From Przewalskia tangutica (lineage: Eukaryota; Streptophyta; Magnoliopsida; Solanales; Solanaceae), in the NCBI GenBank assembly GCA_029844215.1, contig CM056721.1:59065815-59129814 (forward strand): a stretch of DNA of 64,000 nt, read 5' to 3'. This document shows, piece by piece, positions 11,331-23,410 of the stretch; the stretch's first letter is position 1; each line of letters begins with the position of its first letter. The position numbers and the translations under genes are program-made. The notes below the pieces were generated by a model that saw only the letters and a list, made by a program, of their open reading frames with translations, was not told where the DNA came from and did no database searches.

Positions 11331-13074
11331 AATGTAAGCAAAGAAATGATTTGAAATAATGAAGGGCAAATTGTTTTAAAGGTACCAATTGCTTAAGGTT
11401 TTTAATAAAGAAGTCACTTGATTTAGAAGCCGGTAATTATAGTTCTAAAAAGGTATTGTGACTTGTCCTGAAAGGTAGAGATGACTTGATACTACGGTTG
11501 TTAGTATCTGGGAAGTTTTATTTGAAAAAGAGTCTTTCTAAAGGAGTAGAGGTGCGTAGTACGTTGGGTTAAATTCCCGGGTTTTATATGACATTATCGA
11601 CCCAGGAATGGGCCGGGCAGTATACCTTTACGGGCAGACTATATGACATTATCGAACCAGGAATGGGCCGGGCAGTATACATTTACGGGCAGACTATATG
11701 ACATTATCGACCCAGGAATGGGTCGGGCAGTATACCATTATGGGAAGACTATATGACATTATCGACCCAGGAATGGGCCGGGCAGTATACCTTTACGGGC
11801 AGACTATATGACATTATCGACCCAGGAATGGGCCGGACAGTATACCTTTACGGGCAGACTATATGACATTATCGACCCAGGAATGGGCCGGCAAGATACC
11901 TTACGCGCACTATATGACATTATCGACCCAGAATGGGCCGCAAGATACCTTTACGCATACTATATGACATTATCGACCAGAATGGGCCGCGCAAAGATAC
12001 CTTTACGCGCACTATATGACATTATCGACCCGTGAATGGGCCGCAATATACCTTTACGCAGACTATATGACATTATCGACCCGTGAATGGGCCGGCAAGA
12101 TACCTTTACGGAATACTATATGACATTATCGACCGAGAATGGGCCGCAAGATACCTTTACGCGCACTATATGACATTATCGACCGAGAACGGGTCGGCAA
12201 GATACCTTTACGCGCACTATATGACATTATCGACCCGTAAATGGGCCGGGCAAGATACCTTATGGGAAGACTATATGACATTATCGCCCCGTAAACGGGC
12301 CTGACAAGATACATTTACGGGCGCACTATATAGACATTATCGCGTCCCGTGTCAGGCAAGATAGGTGTCCCTCCGTAGCGGCCTGACTAGGTTGGGTAAG
12401 GTAAGTAAGTTATATGGTAATGAACTTGATGCTTTTCCTAAGTATATGCGTAAGAAAGTGGCTATAACGTTTATTGAAAAACGGGAAAAGATAATAAGGT
12501 ACAATTAAGTTCACGAGATGGTAATGACATGGTAGGTTCGTATTTACTTCTTTTACACTTACCTCGCCATGCTTTTATACAGTATGTTTTAATTGTTGTA
12601 CCTTAATTGCTCCATATTCTGCACTGTTGTAATCGACTTCTTCTGGGCTGCGTTCATGCCCGCAGGTTTTAGGTACCCAGGTTGGTGATCCTTGCTCTTA
12701 GGATCTCGGTTCAGTTTTTGGGAAAAAGCTCCATTTGCTCCGGAGGCTTATCTCTTGGTACGGTTTCCCCTGAGGTTGTAGATTCATATATATATTCAGG
12801 GGTATGGCGGGGCCCTGTCCCGCCACAGTTGTTATGTTAAAACTCTTAGAGGTCTGTAGTCACATTTTGTGGGTCAGTTTGTAAAGGAAAGGAGGCAACT
12901 GCTTCGGTTATATATTATATGTCCAGGAAGGTAGCCCTATCGGCTAACCTGTTGTTTTACTTCTGTTGTATTATTTTATAAGTTTCATATATGTTCCGCT
13001 GATTATCTCTGATGTATACCTGTAAGGGTGCCCAGGTAGGGCACCAGTCGCGGGTCCGGGGTCGGGTCGTGACA
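11331..13074 (+). mobile_element. LTR C, plus-strand gypsy LTR, 3' portion
   Basis: Interior LTR sequence runs into a minisatellite, then the conserved U5-side block (GGGTATGGCGGGGCCCTGTC and GGGTGCCCAGGTAGGGCACC) and ends GGGTCGTGACA at 13,074. No primer site follows; the next bases continue E-type LTR sequence. It is thus a 3' or solo LTR, split on its left by element A, whose other flank lies before the window. Confidence 0.85.
11585..12355. repeat. Minisatellite in LTR C, about 15 units of 50-55 bp
   Basis: Units share TATATGACATTATCGACCCA followed by GAATGGGCCGGGCA and a TACC/TTTACGG part. The first five units are 55 bp and regular. Later ones are shorter and lose bases around CAG and GGG, which may be sequencing noise. 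Open frames that cross the array are repeat translations only. Confidence 0.9.
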
Positions 13075-15650
13075 TAGTCCATGGAATAACAATATCATCC
13101 GGGAATTGCACCCGCATCCTGGCCGCATGCCCCCGGAATTCCTTCATCGGTGCAGGCATGTCCATGGATCAATAATAGTGGAAACATATCCGTGGGCCAC
13201 CCAACGTGTCAGTATGTCCAAGGAAATAATGAGATGACCGGCCCTCCATCGAGAGACACGGTACCATAAAAATATAACACTTGCACAACAAGGCTATCAC
13301 AAGCAAACATAGGCAAGTTATCATACTTCTAGACTTCCATTAACATGTAAACTGATTCACCATTTTATAACTCAAGTTACTTTCATTGTATGCCAACAAT
13401 CCGGGTTTTAAACCCAAAGTACTACGTAGTTCAACTCTTTTAAAAAGATCCCTTTTCATGTAAAAGCCATACGATACTAATACCCGTAGTATCAAAACAC
13501 TTCTACTTTTCAAACCAAGTTACTACACCTTCATAAATCATTTTTGACTCTCATTACAATAGAATGAACAACCATTATTTTAGACAACCAAGACAATATC
13601 ATGCCTTCCTTTTTAAAATGACCAAGACACTACCATGCCTTCCTTTTAACCTAACCAAGACAATACCATGCCTTCTTTTTAAGAAACTTTCATGTTTAAA
13701 TCAAGTACTTTATACTTTTTAAACCAAGTGACTTACACTTTTAAAACCGTTATACTTTTAAAACCCAAGTAACTCACTCTTTTAAGATCAAGGCACTCAC
13801 ACCTTTTAAAATCAAGCCACTTATACTTTTCCAATCAAGCCAAGTTCAATATTTAAAGACAAGTTACTTACACTTTTAAACTCAAGTAACTTACTCTTTT
13901 CAAAACAAGTAACCTATACTTTTAAATCAAATTACTTCTCCTTTCCCAAAATCAAGTCGTTTATAAATCAAGTCTCTTATCTTTCAAGATCAAGTCTCTT
14001 AACTTTTAAAATCAAGTCTCATATATTTTAAAATAATCAAGCCATTCTTTTATCTTCATAAAGTCGCTATAACTAACTTCCCATAAAACCATTATAACAC
14101 TTTATGTTTTAAACCAACCAAAGGCAGCCATACTTATTAATGAAATTAAGAGAACTTTATTCTTTTAAAGTATCAATTTCCTTCCGAATAATGATTCATA
14201 ACTTTTTAGAATAATTCAAGGTTCTTAACATTTAGGACTCAAGTCAAGGACATCAAAGTGAAACCAAATTCATTTAACACACGACGCTCACCGCACTATA
14301 TATTTCACAACAATCATGCTCAAGAGGATAGGAAGAATCACATACCTCTTCGGCTTAATCCACTAGCCAAGTCGAGTATGCCACGCGTAGAATATCCACC
14401 TATAACAACCATAACACATCTATCAACTTCTAGTTTTCTTCGTAGAATATTTGTAAGTATAAGGTCTCTTATTCTACGGAAAATCGAAGCACTTCCCATG
14501 TTTTTATGTACTTTTCCACCTTTTTCAAGGCCCGAAATTCAATAACCAACATGCCACATTTAAGGCGCAATAAATCAACAACTCAAAGGGGATTACACGC
14601 CTAACTGGACGTGTAAAATTCTGCCCCACAATATACAAATAGTCCATTAGCCCAAAGTAAAAATAGTCCAATGTAAATACAGTCCAATGTAAATACACCC
14701 ATTAAGTCCACTAATACCATTCATTAGTTCACTTTAGTTGGTGTTCTTGGTCAACTACTACAATAAAAAATGTCCAGTTTTCGGCTAACATGCCAATACT
14801 TGTTTTATTACTTCTTTAATAATCCTCCAACTTATATTCCAATCCTTATATAAGTTATGTTAACTTGTTTATTACTGTCAACAAGTAATAGGTAATGTTT
14901 TAACAACTTTTATGGCTAGCATGCCAATTCCCGATTTTTAACAACTTTATTAAGGTCCAATTCTTTTCAATCTTCCTTCCACATATCATATACTCAATTA
15001 TATACTACTACAACATGTAATCTCCAATTACAATAGAAGGACAAAGATCATTACCTCGATAAGCCCAAAATTTTCCAATGATTAAAAGTCGATCCTTAGG
15101 AATCTTAGCTCCTATTCCTCACGTTCCAATCCACTTCAAGCAACCCTTAGAAGTTCCTAACCAACTTCTCTTAACACTTTATCCAAAAATATGAAGATCA
15201 CCTTAGGGTTTCACTTTGCGACTATCGGATTAACGTAGTATTTCCGGGATTTTTGTGTTTGGATATCTTTAGAACACTACAAGGGACACTTGGTTTAAGT
15301 ATTGGGATTTATCAACAACAATTGAAGAATTTCTATGCCTAAATGGTTGTTTGGACGAGAGCTCAACATAAGGGAGGGAGTATTTTTGCCTTGGAAAATA
15401 TTCTAAGTGTTGATGAAGTCTTGCTACAAGGGTGTATTTATAAGACAACCAAGGGCTAGGATCAAAACAAGTGTGTGGATGAGATTGGGGACAAGTGTGT
15501 GTGGGTCCCACAAGTCACTTGTCCAACACAAGACTTGTGACACTTGGCTTGCCACTTGTCACAAGATTTCGGCCAACATGGGCCACATGGGGTGACACGT
15601 GTCACCCTCCTATTTCGTTTGCTTCACCGAATTTCTCCAAAAACGTCCAT
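13075..15650 (-). mobile_element. LTR E1, minus-strand gypsy LTR fragment
   Basis: It starts within an LTR (TAGTCCATGGAATAAC), just after LTR C. It is nearly identical to 19,144-21,078 (E2), then continues into the U3 side, including the G-box palindrome GGTGACACGTGTCACC near 15,592. It does not reach the expected TATAACA end; recognisable LTR sequence fades around 15,620-15,700. C is inserted in it. No coding sequence is present. Confidence 0.8.
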
Positions 15651-16111
15651 CTTGCTCCTCAATTTCTCTTTTCCCCCAAATAGTTACGTTTTTCCCATTT
15701 TCAAATCTAAATATCTCGCGATGTACAATAGATTTCAATGTAAAAATTTCGTGGCACCGCGTCCGAGAATGTCAATTTCAGTATTGGTAATTCAATTTAA
15801 AAACGGCACCTAACCCTAATTCTAATTATATAATATTATATATTAGAAATTTAGAAAATTAGAAATTATATATATTAGGAATTTAGAAAATTATAAATTA
15901 TATATATTATATATATTAGGAATTATATATATTATATATATTATAAAAAAAAAAAAAAAAATCGGTCCGATCGACTGACCGGACCGACCGAAAACCGAAT
16001 TCTAAAAACAGGACCAAGACCGATCAATTTCTCATCCGTTCGGTCCGACCGAATTTTGTGCAAAATTTAATCCAAGGACTAAAAATGCGCACTTTTAACA
16101 AATATTAAAAA
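15651..16111. other. AT-rich tract, A-run and CGGTCCGACCG-type sequence
   Basis: There is no gene here. After an unassigned 170-bp stretch there is a TATATTAGGAATTTAG-type AT-rich repeat (15,825-15,945), a run of about 17 A at 15,944-15,960, then short inverted motifs (TCGGTCCGATCG, GACCGGACCGACCG, TTCGGTCCGACCG) to 16,060. An A-run next to such motifs suggests a retroposed or LTR-derived tail, but I do not recognise the family. Confidence 0.5.
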
Positions 16112-16331
16112 CTACTCAAGTAATACCTGTGAGACTATTTTAAACCTACTAGGACAAATAAGGAGTATTTTTGTCATTTTCTCTCACAAAAGGAGCAACG
16201 TCTAAAACCCTACTACAAAGAAAGTCCTGTCATTCTTGTTTCATCTTTTTCCTTTCCATTTGCAGAATAATAACAACACATCAAAGTGTTGGTATCGAAC
16301 ATTAATTTTTACGTTTATTTCCGAACAGTGA
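16112..16331 (+). promoter_or_regulatory. 5' flank and UTR of uL3m fragment, copy 1
   Basis: It is shared with 30,052-30,266 and unlike the surrounding LTRs. It lies directly upstream of the ATG of the uL3m-like exon and contains CTCTCACAAAAGGAGCAACG and a pyrimidine tract ending TTTGCAG at 16,265, which could be the acceptor of a 5'-UTR intron. The assignment as the original gene's promoter/UTR is an inference. Confidence 0.45.
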
Positions 16332-17200
16332 ATGGCGCCGCGTCGAAGTGTCATTTCTCATCTTCAGATCGCCCTCTCCTTCACCAAGCAGGTCGAGAGT
16401 AGCCAAGTGAGCGGATTATAGAAGGAAACCCGAATCATGACACCAAACTCGGCGTCATGCGAGCAATAGCCATCAAATGTGGAATGACAAATTTATGGGA
16501 CAAATGGGGAACGCGTTCCCATCTCCATCCTTTGGTTAGACGATAACATTGTTTCCCGTGTCAAAACCCCAAAAAGAAGGCATCACCTCCTACAGTGTTC
16601 TGAATTTATTATCATATCTTCTTAAACACCGAATCTTTATCCTATAAAAATATAAGGCTCTCTAAAACCGACTTGATCCCCGTAAAACTAAGTCTTTTGT
16701 TAGGTAAGATATGCTAATCTTCAATCATCACCGTGCCGATGGCTCTAGTTAATTTATTCGCCGTAATTCACAAGCATCACCGAAGAGTTTTGTATTTTTC
16801 TGTAATTATTGCTTGATAGTAATAGTTGTGAGGACCATGTGAATGTCTTTTTAAGCCTGAAATGGAAAATCTTGTGGCTTTTACACTGATATTGGTTGAA
16901 TAAGTTCTTTAATAAATGACTTTGATGACTCGATGAATTACTCCTTGTGTGGTGTGGTTTAATTGATCTTTATTATAGTGGTAGTTAGGTTGGATGTGCT
17001 CACAAAAAGAGAAGCATTGACAAATCCCAAGTAGGTCATTTTAGAGCACAAGGCGTGCCCATGAAGAGAAAGTTTAAGGAGTTTCCTCATCAAGATGCAC
17101 TTCTTCCCGCTGGAACGAGCATCGTTGTTCGCCATTTTGTTCCGCCAGATATGGATGTCGCTGAATTACAAGAGGGAAAGGTTTTCAGTGTGGAGTAATC
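16332..17200 (+). pseudogene. RPL3B-like: Mitochondrial ribosomal protein L3 (uL3m) gene fragment, copy 1
   Basis: The intact protein is the uL3 component of the mitochondrial large ribosomal subunit. Exon 1 (16,332 to about 16,595) encodes, across frame breaks, AIAIKCGMT, LWDKWGT, VPISILWLDDNIV and RVKTP. These match the N-terminal half of the plant mitochondrial-type L3 rather than the plastid type. An intron with a plausible donor follows. The acceptor is TTAG at 16,988, and exon 2 (16,989 to about 17,197) encodes HFRAQGVPMKRK, GTSIVVRHFVPP and EGKVF. The gene stops in its next intron, where a copia LTR begins (17,550), so roughly the second half is missing. Frame breaks include K-run and CTG/CAG indels that may be sequencing error. 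I call it a truncated pseudogene; it is duplicated at 30,267. Confidence 0.8.
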
Positions 17201-17549
17201 TTGTCGTGTTTATTCTTTGATTAGTTTATCGATTGCTCTTTGTACCGTATGTACTTACTCACCACGCTATAAGATATTAAAGGAAAATTAGGTTAACACT
17301 CTATATGTTAAGCTTGCCTCATCAAATATTTTCTCCCTAATCTTGATCGTTAAGTTCTCATCAGATTGACTAAAAGGTTTCTTGTACGTGGCATTTTGAC
17401 CCGAACGTTGAGAAATTTTGTTATATTTACATATGCTAATAGGAGTTTAGTATATAAAAGGACGCGATCACGAAATAATTGACATAACAAATGTGAAGAT
17501 GGGGATTAATAAGAATAGTTGTATATCTCCAAAAGAGGTGATGGACTAA

Positions 17550-17887
17550 TGTCATATTACAAATTGAAAGAAACAATCCCTTGATTATTTTCATTAATTG
17601 AAAGAAAATATATACAATTTATATAGGAAAATCCTTTTCCTATTCTACTTTTAAAACCCTATTCTATTTGGAGACTAACTATACAATTATGGTAAGAATA
17701 CAAGACTAATTATAGACTAAGTATACTACAATATTACATCAATATACACTAACCATATATGTCTTATACAAACATCACAGATTGGGCCAGCCCGAGATGG
17801 GCTTCTGTCGTCTTCAATTGTCCACAAGTCTCGTGATATACACTATGTATAACAAATGTATATCACGGGATATTACCTTCTTTAACA
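17550..17887 (-). mobile_element. Ty1/copia LTR (3' LTR), copy 1
   Basis: It is a 338-bp segment bounded by TGTCATATTAC and CTTCTTTAACA. On the minus strand it starts TGTTAAAGAAGG directly after the stop of a copia RNase H frame and contains a TATATAAATTG box, as expected of a copia 3' LTR. Its left flank is intron sequence of the uL3m fragment, so the copia element inserted into that gene. The left terminus is less certain than the right. Confidence 0.7.
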
Positions 17888-17897
17888 CACCCCACAA

Positions 17898-18116
17898 TCA
17901 TAGCGGTCTTCGAACGCCGACATCGTCCCTAAAATCTTCAAAAAGGACCGAGGGAAGACCCTTTGTAAAGATGTCTGCAATTTGATACCTGGAAGGGACA
18001 TGATAGACTCGTACTTGTCCATGAACTACCTTTTCTCGAATAAAGTGAATGTCCATCTCGATATGTTTAGTGCGCTGATGCTGAACCAGATTGCCAGAAA
18101 AGTAGATGACACTAAT
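17898..18116 (-). pseudogene. Ty1/copia RNase H C-terminus, copy 1
   Basis: The minus-strand frame reads KHIEMDIHFIREKVVHGQV, then VYHVPSRYQIADIFTKGLP and a short tail before the stop. This is the characteristic end of plant copia RNase H, the domain that degrades the RNA strand during reverse transcription. Only the last 70 or so residues remain: the element is cut at 18,116 by the start of a gypsy LTR. The 5-bp flank before that LTR is CTAAT. Confidence 0.85.
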
Positions 18117-21078
18117 TGTCACGACCCGACCTCGGGGCCGCAACTGGTGCCTTACCCCCGGGCACCCTAGTGATAATACATCAGAGAAAACCAGCGGAAT
18201 AAAACTCATAGACATGGAAAAGTATAAAATAAGAAACAAAGCAACCAAAAGGTCACCTTTCGCATATATATACCAAAAATCCCAACGCTACATCCTTTAC
18301 AAACCCAACTCACAACCGACTACGCACTTCTAAGAGTTTTGACATAACAACTATGACGGGACAAGGCCCCGCCTTTCCCTGAATGTACCTGTACCTACTG
18401 ACAGGGAACCATACTAAAAGATAAGCCTCCGGAGAAACAGAGCTTCCCAAAACGCAGAACTGTGATCCTATGAGCGAGGATCAACAACCGTGTACTCTAC
18501 CGCAGCATGAACGCACTTCGGGCGAGGTCGATAACAGCACCAAGTATGTGAATCAAAATATCAGAATGAAATCATAACAGTCTATATAAAACAGGAGACA
18601 TGTATGATAACCAAACTACAGTACACAATATATAAGCAGTCATGTCAAGTCAGGGACGCTTGCCATCAAAGTCATTACTCAAATATAACCATGGGTCTCA
18701 CGCCCATAATATCAGTCATTCCTGTGGAATTACTTCCTCACTGCCGGCAGTCCATGATATAATATAACACCAATATGCATACATGAACACCAGGTCCCAC
18801 ATGTGTCATAAAAACTGTACGGGTCAAGTAGGAAAGCCAACCACCAGATCCAGCCTGCATCATAAAACTGATCGGGGCAAGTACGAAAACTAGCTACCAG
18901 ATTCAGCCTGCGTCAACAACTGACCGGGGCAAGTACGAAAGCCAGCTACCAGATCCAGCCTGCGTCACGAGATATGACCGAGGCAAGTACGGTTATCTAC
19001 CGTAGTCCGCCGCATCAAACTATGCTATAGAATCGACCGGCAAGTACGAAGCCAACTACTGATCCAGCCACAAGAATCGACCGGGGCAAGTACGAAAGCT
19101 AGATACCAGATCCTGCCTGCCTCACTAAACCTAATGGAGAGCTAGTCCATGGAATAACAATATCATCCGGGAATTGCACTCGCATCCTGGCCGCATGCCC
19201 CCGGAATTCCTTCATCGGTGCAGGCATGTCCATGGATCAATAATAGTGGAAGCATATCCGCGGGCCACCCAACGTGTCAGTATGTCCAAGGAAATAGTGA
19301 GATGACCGACCCTCCATCGAGAGACACGGTACCATAAAAATATAACACTTGCACAACAAGGCTATCACAAGCAAACATAGGCAAGTTATCATACTTCTAG
19401 ACTTCCATTAACATGTAAACTGATTCACCTTTTTATAACTCAAGGTACTTTCATTTTATGCCAACAATCCGGGTTTTAAACCCAAAGTACTACGTACTTC
19501 AACTCTTTTAAAAAGATCCCTTTTCATGTAAAAGCCATACGATACTAATACCCGTAGTATCAAGACACGTCTACTTTTCAAACCAAGTTACTACACCTTC
19601 ATAAATCATTTTTGACTCTCATTACAATAGAATGAACAACCATTATTTTAGACAACCAAGACAATGTCATGCCTTCCTTTTTAAAATGACCAAGACACTA
19701 CCATGCCTTCCTTTTAACCTAACCAAGACAATATCATGCCTTCTTTTAAAGAAACTTTCATGTTTAAATAAAGTACTTTATACTTTTTAAACCAAGTGGC
19801 TTACACTTTTAAAACCGTTATACTTTTAAAACCCAAGTAACTCACTCTTTTAAGATCAAGGCACTCACACCTTTTAAAATCAAGCCACTTATACTTTTCC
19901 AATCAAGCCAAGTTCAATATTTAAAGACAAGTTACTTACACTTTTAAACTCAAGTAACTTACTCTTTTCAAAACAAGTAACCTATACTTTTAAATCAAAT
20001 TACTTCTCCTTTCCCAAAATCAAGTCGTTTATAAATAAAGTCTCTTATCTTTCAAGATCAAGTCTCTTAACTTTTAAAATCAAGTCTCATATATTTTAAA
20101 ATAATCAAGCCATTCTTTTATCTTCATAAAGTCGTTATAACTAACTTCTCATAAAACCATTATAACACTTTATGTTTTAAACCAACCAAAGGCAGCCATA
20201 CTTATTTATGAAATTAAGAGAACTTTATTCTTTTAAAGTATCAATTTCATTCCGAATAATGATTCATAACTTTTTAGAATAATTCAAGGTTCTTAACATT
20301 TAGGACTCAAGTCAAGGACATCAAAGTGAAACCAAATTCATTTAACACACGTACGTCTACCGTACTATATATTTCACAACAATCATGCTCAAGAGGATAG
20401 GAAGAATCACATACCTCTTCGGCTTAATCCACTAGCCAAGTCGAGTATGCCACGCGTAGAATATCCACCTATAACAACCATAACACATCTATCAACTTCT
20501 AGTTTTCTTCGTAGAATATTTGTAAGTATAAGGTCTCTTATTCTACGGAAAATTGGGAAGCACTTCCCCTGTTTTTACGTACTTTTCCACCTTTTTCAAG
20601 GCCCGAAATTCAATAACCAACATGCCACATTTAAGGCGCAATAAATCAACAACTCAAAGGGGATTACACGCCTAACTGGACGTGTAAAATTCTGCCCCAC
20701 AATATACAAATAGTCCATTAGCCCAAAGTAAAAATAGTCCAATGTAAATACAGTCCAATGTAAATACAGTCCATTAAGTCCACTAATACCATTCATTAGT
20801 TCAGTCCTTTAGTTGGTGTTCTTGGTCAACTACTACAATAAAAAATGTCCAGTTTTCGGCTAACATGCCAATACTTGTTTTATTACTTCTTTAATAATCC
20901 TCCAACTTATATTCCAATCCTTATATAAGTTATGTTAACTTGTTTATTACTGTCAACAAGTAATAGGTAATGTTTTAACAACTTTTATGGCTAGCATGCC
21001 AATTATCGATTTTTAACAACTTTATTAAGGTCCAATTCTTTTCAATCTTCCTTCCACATATCATATACTCAATTATAT
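18117..21078 (-). mobile_element. LTR E2, minus-strand gypsy LTR inserted in the copia remnant
   Basis: It begins TGTCACGACCCGACC with no primer site beside it (copia RNase H abuts instead), so this is a solo or truncated LTR. It contains the U5-side hairpin block, a minisatellite (18,803-19,140) and the AT-rich middle, and is cut at 21,078 by element F. The remainder after F is absent. It matches E' (32,056-34,051 and 43,737-44,715) and E1 (13,075-15,060). Confidence 0.85.
18803..19140. repeat. Minisatellite in E2, about 6 units of 50-57 bp
   Basis: The shared core is GGGGCAAGTACGAAAGCC followed by AGCTACCAGATCCAGCCTGC. Cores are near 18,826, 18,883, 18,936, 18,985, 19,040 and 19,088. The last units are degraded at CAG/CTG positions. 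The same array is at 32,742-33,068. A related array on the opposite strand lies in LTR J (62,240-62,540). Confidence 0.85.
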
Positions 21079-23272
21079 TGTCACGACTGCCTGGCTCGTG
21101 GATCGTGCCTTACCCGCACCCAAGTAGTCATACATCGTAGTAATCGGAATATAAAAACAAGACATGAAACAAATGTAAATTGAGACACGCTTTATATTCG
21201 AGAAAATGTCGCTTTCGGCATATATATATATAAAGAGTGAACAGTTACATCCCAACTTTACAACATGACTACAGACCTCTAGGAATGTAAACAACTATGG
21301 CGGGACAGGGCCCCGCCATACCCTGAATGTACATATATCTACAACATTAGGGAGAACCATACCAAAAGTCGAGCCTCCGGAGAAGATGGAGCTCCTGACA
21401 CCAAAGCAAAGATCCTAAGGATGCAGATCTAGCACCTGCTTGCCCTTACCTGCGGCATGAACGCAGCCCCCCGAAGGAGGTCAGTACAACAGGTACCAAG
21501 TATGTGAAATCAGAAAGCATCAAGTAAAATCAAAGTATTTAAAACCATTTGCAAATACAACCGTTCAATCGCACATAGTGCCACAACATAAACAATAAAG
21601 ACAATAGAAATAATGTAATCGGTCTTATCTAGGCCGCGAATGATCGGCAAGGCCAATCGCCCATAGTATCATTATGCGCCTAATCTCGAACTCCCGCAGC
21701 CCGCATAGTCACACGCACTCCATAGCCGTATAGACCCGCATCGCGGTGGCAAGCCCTGATAACAAGTCGCGGGTAGGTGATATAATAACAAGATAACGGA
21801 CTTACCGCTTAACAACGTAAGCACAACAAGAATAACAATATCACAAGACACTAACACACGTAGCATCCTAACATGTTACTTGTCAAACCATCTTACTACA
21901 CTTTGCGTAAATCAATACAGATTTTCATAAACAAATAAGTAAAACCGTTCCTTTTATCTTTCTTAAGTCGTTATACCTAACTTCCCATAAAGCTAGTATA
22001 ACTCTTAAGCTTCGCTTAAAAATCAAGTATTACTCTTCTTTCAAAAATGATTATAATTCTTTTGAAATACTTCCGTGTTCTTATTATTTAGACTCAAGTC
22101 AAGTAAAACCATGTTCGCTTAACACACGACGCTCACCGCACTATATATATATACTTTAAAATATCATGCTCAAGAGGATAGGAAGAATCACATACCTTCG
22201 CGAAAACCACCGCCAAGTCGAATATGTCGCGCGCAGAGTATCGACCTATAATACCAAATACGCCTATCAACGCCTAGACTATAATCGTATAAAGTTCTAG
22301 CAGAGGTTCTCTATTCTACGGAAAATTGGGCAGCACTTCCCTACCCCAAGCTACCCAAGTTCATCAGAATACAAATTCCATGTAAGTACAATTTAATTCT
22401 TCTTCCGATATACCCTTCTACCGTGATTACGCTCAATTCTATTCTCAGAATATCCTTCTATATCTTATACTCAAGTCTTAACTATTCTTATATGTAATAT
22501 CCAATTACAATAGAAGGAAAAGAGTATTTACCTCGATAAGCCCAAAATTATCCAAGTTAAATGTCGATCCCGAGCAAGGTTTAGCTCCAAATTTGCACGC
22601 CCGATAGCTCCAAGAAGCCCTTAGAAGTTCTACACAACTTCTACTTAAATACTATAAGGGATTTGGGCTGTGGTATTTTGAATAGTAACTATACTTGGAA
22701 GACAACTTTCTACCAAGGGGGTTCTGGCTAGAGCTACTAGACTAGAGGGGAAGATGTTTCGCCAAGGGCCTTCACATGGGGAGGGAGTGTTGGACTAAAC
22801 ACTACAAGAGAGGAAGGATTTTCAAGACTTGGAGAAATGATTTGTGGATGAAGAAAACCTTCAAGTTGGGGGTATTTATAGCCAACCAATGGCCAAGATG
22901 ATGGCAAGTGGAGGGCAAGTGGAGGGGGATTCACCCAAGTGTCCTTATCCATCTACTACACAAAAATATCCTACCTAACCTTGACTAATGCAAGGCCACA
23001 AAAATCGTCCAACTTGCCCAAGTTGCCGTCCATATGAGGGTGACAAGTGTCACCCTCCCGTTGGTCCAAAATGTTTCATCTCTCGGAAAAATCCGCAAAA
23101 ATAATAAATGACATAGCCGTAATTTTCCCTACGCAAGTTTTGTAAAACGTTTCGTCGGAAAACGATTCTTTTAGTGGGTTGTGCACAAGTTTTTCGTCCA
23201 ATGCCTAACTTTAAGGCTAAACTTTTGTACGTACGCCCTCACGTACATACTCTGGAAATACGGGGTATAACA
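21079..23272 (-). mobile_element. Element F 3' LTR
   Basis: It is 2.19 kb, from TGTCACGACTGC to GGGGTATAACA. It has the U5-side hairpins near 21,300 and a TATA box (CTATAAATA on the minus strand) at 22,873-22,881. The polypurine tract AAGGAGGGGAGAA follows on the minus strand. Confidence 0.9.
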
Positions 23273-23410
23273 TTCTCCCCTCCTTAAAAACATTCGTCCC
23301 GAATGTTCCTTCCCAAGACCGATAATGATAACGTTCCTCATAACTTAAACAGTTTGAAAATGCCACATACGGCCACAAAACAACACTTAGGCATATATGA
23401 CAATGAAAAT

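Noticed and set aside
11585..12355. CRISPR-like array of evenly spaced repeats
   Set aside because: The units are contiguous and near-identical through the whole period, with no unique spacers; the context is a plant LTR.
15820..15945. Telomeric or centromeric satellite
   Set aside because: The TATATTAGGAATTTAG-type repeats are short, irregular and confined to about 120 bp; no telomere-type repeat or long satellite is present.
17782..17985. Plus-strand open frames near the copia end
   Set aside because: They are shadows of the minus-strand copia RNase H and LTR.
13075..21078. E1 and E2 as the two LTRs of a single element enclosing the uL3m gene (gene capture by an LTR element)
   Set aside because: E2 has no primer site at its start, copia RNase H abuts it, and E1 has no polypurine tract or terminal TATAACA. 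The uL3m segment is better explained as host sequence hit by copia and then by E2.
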